This document shows, piece after piece, positions 25,229 through 37,090 of a stretch of 64,000 bases of DNA. Below the pieces are notes generated by a model. It was not told where the DNA came from and did not search any database. It saw only the letters and a program-made list of their open reading frames with translations. The stretch is taken from the NCBI GenBank assembly GCA_030770545.1, contig CM061109.1, positions 17,158,001-17,222,000 of the forward strand, in the 5' to 3' direction. The stretch is from Macropodus opercularis. Taxonomy: Eukaryota; Chordata; Actinopteri; Anabantiformes; Osphronemidae. Both the position numbers and the translations under genes were made by a program. Position 1 is the stretch's first letter; every line of letters starts with the position of its first letter.

Positions 25229-28200
25229 TCAATTTGATTTCTAGTGCCTGTCCAACAATAAGAGGTAACAAACTGAGTAATGAAAGAAAATGAGCCGTGA
25301 TGGTTTTCACTGTATTTTAGGGGCTGGTTTCTCTGTCAAGAGAAAAAAGGACACCTGCAAGGAGCCGGGCACACACACAGAAGTCAGAAAAGAGGAGAAA
25401 GAAAGAAACTGGTGTCTATTAGCAAAGTGCACCTCCCCCATTTTTTATCCACATGGGAAAGAAAAGTGAGCTTGATGTGGGGCTGCAGCCCAGCATATCC
25501 GCTTCACAGCTTCCAGGCTCCTTTTGATGAGGCTGGACCAGGGCAGGAGCACCGGTGGCTCTAGGGCAGGGGGAAGACTAGTGCCTTTATGGTTGAAGGA
25601 GTACCATCCATCTGGGTAAAGCCATCCAATGGTGGCTCTGCACCTGGGTGCTAAATGCCTCGTCTGTGTTAAACCACTTCCTGTGGGGGGACAGACAGGA
25701 AGACACCTCAGCCAAAATCCTGGGTTAATTTATCTCCCAGTACAGGATGGAGGATACACCCAGAGAGATGAAATGTTTTACACTCCAAATACTGCAAAGC
25801 TAAGAACTCACGTGACAAGACAACATAAGATGTGACAACACATTTTTGCCTTGTTCTTCACGTGGTGAAGACCTGTTGTTTTGTGTTTTCTTAAACGATG
25901 AATTATTTTATTTGTTTTTCCAATAAAGCAGCTCAGATCAAACTCACTTCAACATCAAGTGCTGTGACTTATTTCCAAATATAAAACGCAGGTTTCTGAC
26001 TTTTATTTTGTTATGTATGTTTACAAATGTGTCTTTATGTGAAGGATGTTAATTTCCATGCTAAGCAAATCTTATTGGCTCATTCATTGGCGTGAAGTAA
26101 ATACCCACACCTTCGTGTTTAAAGACGTTTCTCTAGTTGCTGCTGTCTGCTCAAACACAGCCTTGGCTTAGTTCATTTACATGAGGTGTCAGATTGAGCT
26201 GATTGTGTCAGTTGTTGGCAATATTTATTGATTAAATCGATTCAATGAGAGTTAGAACTTGTACAACTCTGACACTGGTTCAATCTTTAATCACATTTTA
26301 CTCTGTGCGTTGTCCAGCTCAAATCTTAAAATAGCAGATCAGCATCATCAGTCAAATAAAGATTCGAATCTGCAAATCTCGAGCGGCAATAAAACAACTG
26401 GTTTGTTTGCTTTCTGCAGAAATGGCATCAAAGCCACGACTCAAAGATGCCAAATCCTGTTTGGAGCAGCACACAGGATTTCTGGTCATTTTCCACTCCA
26501 GGGCTTTTAACACGGCAGCGAATCAGAACGATAAATACCTCTCGAACTGTCAACTGTTCACAATGTGCAGGGGCCGTCTAATGAGAAATTAACAGTTGCC
26601 AGTGACTGATTTTCTCCACGTGTGCCTGCGGGCAAACAGGTGCAGCAGCAACAATGGAAACGTACCAGAGTTGGACTTTTCAGAGGGAGAAAGCTGCTCG
26701 GCATCAAAGCGGGGATGGAGCACGCACTCGTCTATTAGCTCTAACTCCTGCTCTGTGAGGTCTGTCCAAAGACATGAGAAGATTACAAGCTGTTAATAAG
26801 GTGGAACCAATCGACTGAAGGTCTGCTTTTGTCCTTCCCAGCATGCTTTGTGAGCACTGGCCTGGGATAGTCAGCATTTGGTGCTGATCATAGTGTGGCA
26901 GGGATAATGAAGGCAGGAGGGGTGTAAGGTTTTAGCCCTCGGGCCCTTTGTGAAAGAGAGACTAAATGCTTTAAACTCAATAGCTTGGTCACGGCTGTTT
27001 AAATACAGATGGACTTATGCCACATCCATATTTCACTGTGTTAAGTGACACTTCGTCATTTGAAGGTATTTTCAAAATGCGATATTAAATGTGTTCAAAT
27101 CAAACGTCTGGAATATCTTAAAATATTCTAATTTTCTATTGATTTGTTTGCAAAAGTCAAGCCTTTCGTTGTGGTCATTTAAAATCGCCTCAGTGATTGT
27201 CCATTGTTGCAGCAGATGCTCCGCTCTGAAACAAAGCCACCAGGGATTTGTAGGGGGCCTGCTAATAGAGGAGCGTTAGTTAACCCGTCCCCCCACAAAG
27301 TACCCTTAAAACCCCAGATCCTATTTAACGGTGACAATGATGGATTCACCAACACTAAACTTCCACAGGAATCCTTGTCCAAAGCCAAACACAGAGCGGC
27401 TTCTTCTTCTCGCCAAGCGGTTGACGCCCCAGTTCAAGTCAAAATGTTGTGGGGGGGTTGAGAAGCTTCTCTTTGGGTGTTTAGTAGCACCACAAGGCCG
27501 AGGGTGGGTTTTCAGAGCTTATCCTCGTCTGTTCGGGGGCGGCCAAGCCACAACAGAGGCACTGTTAACGTGAAAGCTGATCGCAGTGTGATGGATGAGG
27601 ATGCACGTCCCAAAGATGAGGACTCTGGAGAACAGACGTCGAAACTCTGATGAAGATTCACTCACTTCACTAGAACCACAGACTTTAGTGCTGACTAATA
27701 ATTTCCCTGTTGGGTTTTATTGTCCACGCTGTCAAAATAAAGTTTCTGTTCTCAGACTAAATACTAAATGTCCACCGTGGGATAGAAGCGGTTGCCTCCT
27801 TTACGGCACGTTTCACGCTCAGCCAGCTGAGAGGAGCCCACAAGGTGGAACCCAGACACGCTGCAGGGATCACGTCTCCCAGCTGACTGGCAAGGTGGGA
27901 TGATCTGGTGTCACAGGTCACAGGATGAGGGTTTCCCCCATTCACCCGCTGAAACCACAAGATGGAGGTGTTAAAGATGTTCAGGCCATCTAAACGTGAC
28001 AGAAACACGTCCTCCCGTTTGTTCCATCAATGCCGGACGTCCTTTTGTACGTGAAATCTAAATGTTGCCACGCCGGGCTGGCAGATGGAGGTAAGATGAT
28101 TCCTTCAGGCGCTGATGGACACATCTGTCAGCCTACACTCTGATCTACGCAGACAAATACACGCACAGCTTCCTCCCCTTCCCCCTGGAGACACCCACCA

Positions 28201-31200
28201 GCCTCCTCCTCTGATCACTCACCTCCCACTGCGCTGCCGTTCCTCACAGACCCGGGAGAGCACCCTGAAGCCGGCGCCGCTGTCCCTGCTCTGCTCTGCC
28301 TTCACCCTCATCGCACTGCAGCAGGTTTAGCACAGATGTTCCCCAAACTCATGAGCGGCCTCCCACAGGGGGACTGTTGACACTTCAATCACAAATGGCT
28401 GACTCATATTTTTTACGTATAAAATCTGAGTGTGCTCCTAATTTGATTTATGACACAGTGGACCCCAGGGAAGCAACGACGTGGAGAGCAGACATATGTT
28501 GCAGTGCAACATGATAGCAAGGCTGCAGCAACACGACAAATCGAGGCTGTAGTCAGTGAATCCCACGCGTCACCGCGACTGCACAGAAAGGCAGAAGGAG
28601 CTGATGAATGAAAGCCTCGGCTTGAATTCAGACCCTGAATCCTGACGGGTTGTCTCTCTTTGTCCAGCAGCAGTCAGAGCGCATGTGACCATAATGAGAA
28701 CTGATTGGACTTAATTTGATGCGTCTCAGATTGTGAGCAGGTGCACACACCGGCCCACATCGCTCTCCTGAAAGGCATTTAGGAGCCCCTCATGCTGAGG
28801 CCATTGAAGGTGCTGTCCACCGCCGGGCGACTGGTCCCCGCTGACCCCAGCGCACCCTCCTCAGACCCCTGTGCTTCTCACTTTGGCTGCTTCATGTGCC
28901 CACCCTACGCTCCTCAGGCCCGCTTTGATGTTTAATCCCATCCTGGCTGTGTCCTCCTTCAGTCCGCGGAACCGCTCGGCCAGTCATGAATATCCAAAGG
29001 TCTGCTTACTTGACAGGATTATCCCCCTTTTCAAAGCCGCTGGGGACGATTCTTCAGCCACAAAAAAACACACTCAATGGATCTTCTGCTCTCTTGCTTT
29101 GTTTCTTTCGCTTTCCTTTGCTCTCTCTCCCACTCCCTTGTGTCTTTGTCCCTTTGGGCCTTTACTAAACACACTGATCCGCTTGATCGAGGAGTTCATC
29201 TGCTGCTCTCCATAGATTATTAGACACACATTAACATACACGTACACACGGTGGAGTGTTTTCAGCCTTTACAGTAAGTGGCTTTCAAAGACCTCTTGAT
29301 TATATGTTACAAATGTTTTTTGTCAGTGTCCTCGCTGAAACAGATTCATCAACAAAATCCTCCTGCATGAGATTCAGCTGATGATTGGGACGGCACTGAT
29401 TTCAACTGTGTCCCGCTAAAACCAGCATCAAACATAAGTCACGTATTACCTGCAGTTATCCTTTAATCTGCGCTGGACCGGACCCGACCTGCTAACAGGA
29501 CACCTGCTACCTGGCAGGTTTGGATCTGGCCGCTGGTGTGGGAATAGCCCGGCTGTGCCAGGAAAGGACTCCGCTTGGTGTCTCTGACGCGTCTGAAGCT
29601 TCCCCTTTCTCAAATCATCATACAACCAACAGCTACAGGCTGCCAATGTAATTATAAACATCTAAGAGGGAGAATTAAAGCTGACCCAATCAGGAAGGAG
29701 ATTGGATTTGCGAACATTATGTTTGCGTTTGTATCTATTCTACTTAAAATCAATAGGTCGTACTACTTCAGATGTGTGATGGATCTATATGACCCAGCTC
29801 TCCAGCTGTAATCGTGACCTGAATCTCGTTGTGAGCATTAAAGGAGTCACATGCTTTACCTGCTTCTCGTATTTATGATCTTAATGATTCTCAAACACAA
29901 TAATGGCAGCATCTAATTGTTGGGACAAGCAGAAAAGTTTCTTTCTTCTCAGCGAAGCTGTAGCCATCTATCCCATACCGTCACTGTTCTATGTGTTGGA
30001 GTCCATCACAGTGTTTAAGGTGGACAGATGAGTGTGTACGAGTCAACACGAGTCCCATGGGAAAGACTGACCCCTTAGGTCTCATGTTCACCTCAGAACT
30101 CCATCGATTCCCTTGTAAGACTTAAATCCTGCCTTTGTGTGTGACAGCTTCTCTGTTTGTTTATCTTCTCTCACTTATTCCTTCTTTGCTCCGTCATGGA
30201 GTCTGTTTCTCTTTCTGTTATTCGCCACCTTTGATGCATCTCACCAATCTTTAATCCCTTCAGCTAACACAACATGATGCACAGAGCTGAAAGGCCGTAC
30301 ATCTGTGCAGAGCTGTCGGGAAGGTTCAAATCCAGTTACAACGGTGTACGACTGATGCGCCCCTTCTGTCCAACGTTATGAATATTTAAACTGTCACAGA
30401 ACCGACCTCGAGCTCCCAGCATCAATGGATAAGTCAGCGTGCCACCAACAGTGGATAAGGAGCTGTTTATTCAAATCCAGTCACAGGGATGGGAAGCACA
30501 GCTGCTACTGGCCAAAGTGTTCAGACTGAGCTGAAAAGATGCTTTCAGTCAGTGTCTCTTTTAACTTTAGCACTCAGGCTGTTTAGTAGAAAACCTCTGA
30601 GACTGTTTTTTCAACTCGAAAACAAATGAATAAAAATGAATTTAGCGTTACCAAAGTGCCTTTGAGGTGCAGGTGAAGGCCGTTTACCAACACGCGCCTC
30701 TGGACCTGGGCTGGAAATGTCTTGACATGACAGAGAAAACCCAGTAGACAACTGAAAGTAGCTGCAAGAAGCAAAACACGTCTGACCCGATTTAAATTTC
30801 ATTCACTGTAAACTGCCATCAAGCCAACAAACTAAGACACTAATCCAGAGCAAGCTGCTTCAAACTGGCATCTTTCCTAAATGTCTGTCGGAAAACTACC
30901 TGTCTGTCTGTCAAATGAATAAATATCCATCAGATTAGCAGGAGGCCAAGTCAGAGAAGCTTCTGATGTGCTACTGATGGGATGAAACAGCCCAATAATT
31001 CAGTTGTTTCATCTTTTATTCCGAGATGTTGAGATCAGATTTTGCTCCAACTTTTCAAAGCTGACCTGGAAATGCACTGCATTTTTGTTGTACTGCGACG
31101 AACGACCTCTTTCTCTGAAACGTCCTACAAAACCGCTGAAGGACTTTGAATAATTCAATTCCAGTAATGAGACGAATAAACAAATGCTGGCATGAATATT

Positions 31201-32000
31201 CAGAGATTCAGTTCATATCATATCGGCTTCAAAAGCCTTTGGAAAACATCGCAACAGCGAGCACAATCTGCTGTGTAGCTGCAACCTTTACCGGCCGGTA
31301 GCAACTCTCTCCGCCAGCAGAGCTTGGTGTGTGCATCACAGCGGCTGTTTAAAGCACAGCTGGCTAATAAATTCACTTTTTGTTGTGTTTTGGTGCTGCA
31401 CAAAATAGACAGAGATGAACAGATGAAAAGCCTGACGCACGGTTTAGTGACATGTTGGCTCTTTCTGACTTTCCTCCTGAAAACGCTTCACAGCTGTGAA
31501 GGTTCACGTGTTAACATGCTTCAGCAGGAAAGACGAACTCAGAGTTTGTTTCATTGTGAAATCAAATGTTTGTCTATTTAGCTGTAAGAAATAAGTTTCA
31601 AACTGGATTTCTGTATTTTATTAAAGAGAAATATGTTTATATAAGCTCAATTTTAATTAATCAGGTTACAAAGTTATTTTAGTCAAAATTTCTGAAAGTA
31701 GTAACTGAGCTGTGGCAATTTTTATTATCATTATTAAGCATAAATCAAAAAGCTGACTCACAAAGAGATAAATAGATTAAGATAAGCATTAAAACGTATT
31801 AGAATTAATGTCAGGAAAAAATGTTCTGGTCAGTTTGTTCTCCTTAAAACAATAATTTAGCCATTGTCCCTTTTTTTGGTTCACATATTTTCAACCTTTT
31901 TTTCCATATATGCTACTTATGTTAATTTAATTCTACACATGTTCTTTGTTGCAGGATATGAGGGGGAAAGTATAAAAATATCAAACATTTTTCTTTTCAC
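24000..32000. other. olig1/olig2 intergenic: Noncoding interval between olig1 and olig2
   Basis: About 8 kb with no exon I can support. It holds a (GT)n microsatellite at 25189-25225 and otherwise non-repetitive DNA. In vertebrates the interval between these two genes carries regulatory sequence for both, so enhancers are expected, but I cannot delimit any with confidence. Confidence 0.6.
25189..25225 (+). repeat. (GT)n microsatellite
   Basis: Uninterrupted GT run of about 36 nt between olig1 and olig2. Confidence 0.92.
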
Positions 32001-32006
32001 TTAATC

Positions 32007-32012
32007 TTTATT
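32007..32012 (-). terminator. olig2: Possible poly(A) signal of olig2
   Basis: AATAAA on the minus strand about 645 nt after the olig2 stop codon. It implies a 3' UTR of roughly 660 nt, in line with the long 3' UTR of vertebrate olig2 messages. Confidence 0.5.
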
Positions 32013-32656
32013 TTACATTTCCAACCCCAACACAATCAGAGACTGATCTGAAACTCCGGTCCAAAATAAGTAAATAAATATCATTTTCATTTTTAATTAA
32101 AAAAATAAACAAGTGGTTACTGTCGGCCAGAGGACGACAAACTAGAGCGAAATAAACACTGGGATGGAATAGAAGGCAAATGGAATAAAGCAGGTGCAAC
32201 TTGTGAGGGGTGGGGGAGTCATCCCACACATTTACAAGACTATATAATATATATCTCCGACTATTTAAACAGAATAATTCATCTACATATTTACATTTGT
32301 GGTTGGAGCCTAGTTTGGGACCTTTTCCTCCTGCGGCCACACAGAACCAAAATATAAAAGTCACCAGCAATTAAATAAACGTAGACACAGATGACTGAGC
32401 GCATAGACTTCCCAGTTGAAGCTGGAGGCTTGTTGTGCGTTAGGCGCTCCGCAAAGAAACACCTGTTACAGTTGAGGTTAATTACCACAAATCACTACGT
32501 TAGTTGCAAAACCCCAACGTTCCAGTGCAGAAAAGCAATGCGTTGAACTTTACTACCAGTGTCTGGTCGCAACGGATTAAGCAGAGATAAATAAAAACGT
32601 CATGTGGGGAAAGAGTCTGTGACAACCCCAGAAGTTCGTCTCCGTTTAGTCTGGAG

Positions 32657-33478
32657 TCACTTGGAGTCGCTGGCCAGCCGAGGCATGGTGACGGTGCTCA
32701 TGCTGGACACATGCGGAGGCGGAACTTGGCACATGCTGCACGGACAAGGCATCCCGGTGCCAACGCCCCAGTGCTGGAAACTACTGCCCAGCGGCCCTGC
32801 GCCGGCAGCGGGCGCTTTGAGGAGTCCGTGGTGGGGTCTGACGGAGGTGACGGCCGAGATGCCGGGCGCAGAGAGGGAGGCCGTGGACACGGCCGCCGGC
32901 GGGAGGAGGGGGTGGTGCACTGCCGGGTGCGAGGCGTGAGAAGCCGCGGGGTGTCCCGGCACGGGCCCTGCGTGTGTCATAGTCCCACAGGCGGACGGGT
33001 GGAAGCCACCGTGGTGGCCGCTGCTGCCGTAGATTTCGCTGACCAGCCGCTTCATTTCCTCCAGCGAGTTGCTCAGCATCAGGATGTAGTTTCTAGCCAG
33101 CAGCAGGGTGGCGATTTTGGAGAGTTTTCGCACCGACGGTCCGTGCGCGTAGGGCATGACCTCCCGCAGCCCGTCCATGGCCACGTTGAGGTCGTGCATC
33201 CGTTTCCTCTCGCGGCTGTTGATCTTGAGGCGAATCGACTGCAGCTCGCTCTCGGACAGAAGTTTGCGGTCTTTCTTGGACGCCATCCGTAGCGCGAGGG
33301 CTTCCTCGTCGGCGGCAGAGAGTCCCCGCAGACCCGGGATCTCTGACGGGGAGTCGCTCTGTGTGGAGGACACAGCCCCGGAGAAGCCGTGAACAGATTT
33401 CTTCAGGGTGGACAGGAAAATGTCGTCCACCTCTGGAGAGGACGGTCTGCTCGACACGCGGCTCGTATCTGAGTCCAT
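32657..33478 (-). CDS. olig2: Oligodendrocyte transcription factor 2 (bHLH)
   Basis: Nuclear bHLH factor that specifies motor neurons and oligodendrocyte precursors. 273 aa in one coding exon; the start in ACCATGG gives the typical MDSDTSRVSSRPSSPE N-terminus. Upstream in-frame sequence is 5' UTR and intron. Residues S10, S13 and S14, the known phosphorylated serine cluster of mammalian OLIG2, are all present. The basic region and helix 1 carry LKINSRERKRMHDLNVAMDG (about 84-103), and helix 2 carries KLSKIATLLLARNYIL (about 108-123) with a short loop, as in all vertebrate Olig2. A His/Ala/Pro-rich segment follows, and the C-terminus contains PCPCSMCQVPPPH. It lies upstream of olig1 on the same strand, as in mammals. 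Confidence 0.97.
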   Translation of the reverse strand: MDSDTSRVSSRPSSPEVDDIFLSTLKKSVHGFSGAVSSTQSDSPSEIPGLRGLSAADEEALALRMASKKDRKLLSESELQSIRLKINSRERKRMHDLNVAMDGLREVMPYAHGPSVRKLSKIATLLLARNYILMLSNSLEEMKRLVSEIYGSSGHHGGFHPSACGTMTHAGPVPGHPAASHASHPAVHHPLLPPAAVSTASLSAPGISAVTSVRPHHGLLKAPAAGAGPLGSSFQHWGVGTGMPCPCSMCQVPPPHVSSMSTVTMPRLASDSK

Positions 33479-33497
33479 GGTGCTGGTGTGGCCGGTT

Positions 33498-33765
33498 CTA
33501 AGTAGGGAAAAGTTTTTGCTGTTATTTTTCTGGACCTCAAAATGTAGGCGCGTGACATTTACCCCAAAACATTTCAATTAATAAAAAGTATGTCTGCCAG
33601 GTTTAGATTTGGAAAAATCCTAAAATATTTCGATTACGGGTTTAGTTTTTATATATAGCATTTCTAATTCATACAATGTTCTATATGTATTTTTGCGATT
33701 GATATAATCACCCTCGTAAATCAAATAAAATTAAAATGACACCAAATGTAAAGTATAAAACTTAC
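33498..33765 (-). other. olig2: olig2 5'-UTR intron
   Basis: Minus-strand donor TTG|GTAAG at 33765 and acceptor CCTACTTAG ending at 33498 bound a 268-nt intron. It would join a short noncoding exon (33766 to about 33845) to the coding exon, which starts 19 nt before the ATG. A noncoding first exon is the known arrangement of vertebrate OLIG2. Confidence 0.7.
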
Positions 33766-33872
33766 CAAGTGTGTTTCCAAGCGCGACGACGAAAACAAAA
33801 CTAAACGTCAAATCCACTTGTTACTCCAAATCGTCTGACAGCCCATTTGGCACAGCCGCGTGGGGCCGTGGG

Positions 33873-33879
33873 TTTTATA
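33873..33879 (-). promoter_or_regulatory. olig2: TATA box of olig2
   Basis: TATAAAA on the minus strand in a GC-rich setting, about 30 nt before the expected start of the noncoding first exon (near 33845). Its distance to the exon and the splice donor make a coherent promoter model. Confidence 0.65.
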
Positions 33880-36739
33880 GCGGGCTGGCGCGCGCAGAGG
33901 CCGGGTCACCAGGACAACGCAGTTTCTGTCCGGGCTGCGTCCCTGCGACCAATCAGCTCCGTGCAGGGGGGAGGGGGAGGGGGGGGGTCCTCCAGCCTGA
34001 TGTAATTACCAACACACAGCATCACTATTAAGTGAAATCAGACACACTCCCTGCTACATATGCCCCCTGCTTGGGAAAATGCTGCCCCGCGCGTGGACGG
34101 GTTTTATTATTAGACAGAAAATAAGGGGTTTAGCCATTTTATAAGCGAAAAGCGAATTAAATCTAAATGATGCACGTTTTACTTTATTTCGTTTTGTGAT
34201 TAAATTGACAACGTGTCAGATATATTTACATGGTTTTGGAGTATTTTTAAACTGGAGGCTTTTTCCAGAAACTCCCTGCTTGAAATGAACAGTAAAAACG
34301 GGTCAGAGCCTGATAAGCAGCGCAATATGTTTCCAGCCCGCAGTTATGGAGTTAATGTGGCGTTTTCCGTTTTACCCGCTGTCGGCTAACAGCTGCTGCT
34401 AAAGAGCGTCTTTAACGTTAATTAACGAAGTGTGGAAAATTGTTTTTAACGGTTATGATCCGTAACATTTCAATTAGTCCGCAGTGAGCGATAGCAGTGC
34501 GGCCTGCTGCCGGCGCTCAGGCGGCCTCCGACCAACAGAAGGGCCCAAAGCGGCGCGTTGCTCCGGGACGTAACTGAGAGTGACAGCAGCATTGTCCTGA
34601 AACACGACGAGCTGCAACGTGCAGCCAGACGCAATCAGCCTTAATTGCCTCTGCGTGTCGAACCGGGCCTGTTTTCGTGGAGCTAAGAAGTAAATTATTC
34701 ACAAAGAGCTAATAAAGTCAATTGGCCACAAAAAAAAAAAATCAAAAAAAAAAAAAAAATCACCGAGTTTAAATCGTGTTGAATGTAGAATTAATTTAGT
34801 AAGACTGACATTATTCTTCACGGGATAAGAGAAGCATCACACCGATGTAATAAACAGGCAAAGGTTTGGCTGATATTTAAAGGTTTTCAATATCAATAAT
34901 GTACAATAATGTAAATCAATGCACGATTAAAATAAAATAATTAAATAAAAGGTTAATCAATCAGCCTGGTTCGTTTCCTCTCTCTGGGTTCTGGGTTAAG
35001 ACCGACTTCCCGCACTCGAGTACGGAACGCTGGGTAAAACGACCGGACCTACAGGAGGGAGGGTCGTAGTGGGTTTTGACGACCAATCAGAAACGCGCGT
35101 TTTCCGCAGTCGCACACGTCACTCAGGTGTCGCAGCCGCCTGCTGATGCGCCAAACCGTTTACTCCAGTAACATGGTTGATGAGGAGGTTCGGTTCTGAG
35201 CCACCACTGGCGTCGTTGGACATTCTTATAAATTCACAATAAGGGGCACAGTTGAGAAATAAAATATTTTAAAAAAAATTAAGTGGTTAAATATTATGAA
35301 AATTTATTTTTATTTTATTAATATTTCCTATAATCTCTCAGATGGGAAACCGATAAACGACCATTTCTAAGTGAAGTGTTTCCTCTATCCAGGAGTTACT
35401 TCAAAATATTCAGGGAAAGCGTTTGAATGGGCTGCATAGATTTTATCAGAGGATCCAACACTGATGGCATCAAGGCCAAGGATCGCTTGTCCCAGTTCTG
35501 CCCGTCTTGGAGGTTCAGGTTGGTCCTCATCAAGAATTAAAAAAAAAAAAAAAAAGATTTGTGAGGAAAGGGCCAAAAACTGATTTATTGATTTAAACTA
35601 AGATCAATCAATTCAACATAAAACAGGCTCAACCCAAACCAGGAAATATGACAGAGCTTTAACGTTTCCCATTTCCTTCCAAATTTGACTCTCACCATCT
35701 CCTCGTTGTGGCCTCAGTCTGGGTGGCTGTAGGCCTGGTGCCGTGGTGAATACCAATAGTGAGGAGGAGCATATGTGAGCCATACTTAATCCTGCTAATC
35801 TTCCTCCAAAATAAAAAAGAAAGGGAACAAAAAAGCAGAAAAGAGAGGAGGGTGTAAAACATGAGAAGGTTTCTCTCTCTGTCTGGGGAGCTGACCGGCT
35901 GAGGCCAAATGAACTGAAAGACATGAATAATGTCCTGGCTCTCCCCCTCGAGCCCTTTCTCTGTGAAATCTTGGAACGAAATGAAGCAAAATTCTCGCTT
36001 TTGTTGAAATGTGTAGCGAGGAACGTGAGATGCCGCCTGCCGCCGCCACTGCTACTGTTTGGGAGACACTTTGTCTCCTAGTTGAGTTCATACAGCTCCC
36101 CAGCATCTATGTTACTGTACACTCAATGACAAAGTTGAGTCTGAAAGTCCTCTTGCTGCACTGTCCTATATTCATGTCCTGTCTCGTGAAAGTTTGCCAG
36201 AAGGACAGACTGTAATAGGTTCTCACCTTGTTAATTAAGCTTATAATTGGTGCGCGCTTCTCAAACGAGTCGTCCAGATAATGGAATCAGCGGATTCAAG
36301 TTCAAAAACAGAAAGTAAGAGTAAGAGCAAAGGCCCTACAGCAGAGCAACATAACATTTATCACAGAAGTCATTCCTGCAAAGAAGAAGTAAAACAAAAG
36401 AATTCTTATGAAGCAATGAGCCAACTGTCACCTCGAACACAAGGAAACGCGTCATGAAGTGAGGTTTAGTGGTAAAACTTTCTCACACTGCAAGTTCTTT
36501 GTCAGAGTCAATCACTTTGTTCGAGGGCAAATCAACAAAGCAATTGGTTCCACGAAATGCAACAACTGCTTGAAAATATGTTTCAGGACAATAAGAACAT
36601 TTTATCAACTGTAAGAGGTTTATTTTGTCTTAAAACCCAAGTGTGGCGCGGCACAGACAGGTTTAAATGTCTTCTTATGATTTCAGATGTTTCAGTTTTT
36701 CGCAGATACCAAACTAGTCGGCGAGAACGAGTATCTCGA

Positions 36740-37090
36740 TTCAAATTCATAATCTTTATTCACTTTAAAGGTGACAAAAACCAAACTGCAGGCAACGTAT
36801 TCCACTAGTTCACAAAATAAATACGCAGGCAGCTCTATCTAGTCATTAGCCTCAAACTCAACACACCCAAATGCGAATCGAACATCAAAACATAAGTTAA
36901 AGATCCAAAGAATAACAGAGAGATGACTCACAGAACCCACGAGGTCAGCAACAAAACACTGGAAACCCAGCAGCTCACACAGGAAAGCAAGGGAGGTATT
37001 AAATCAACATCTGGCAGCAGAGCAGGTTGAACAGGGAACAGGTGCATAATCAGGAAGTAGTGGAAGGAACCAAACTGGCCCACAACCGCA
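36740..37090. repeat. Possible degraded interspersed repeat
   Basis: Contains wording familiar from fish repeats, such as AAACCCAGCAGCTCACACAG followed by a GGGAACAGGTGCATAATCAG segment, but neither terminal repeats nor coding remnants are visible. Tentative. Confidence 0.3.

Noticed and set aside
32711..33392. Plus-strand frames antisense to olig2
   Set aside because: Shadows of the GC-rich olig2 coding exon; the bHLH is encoded on the minus strand.
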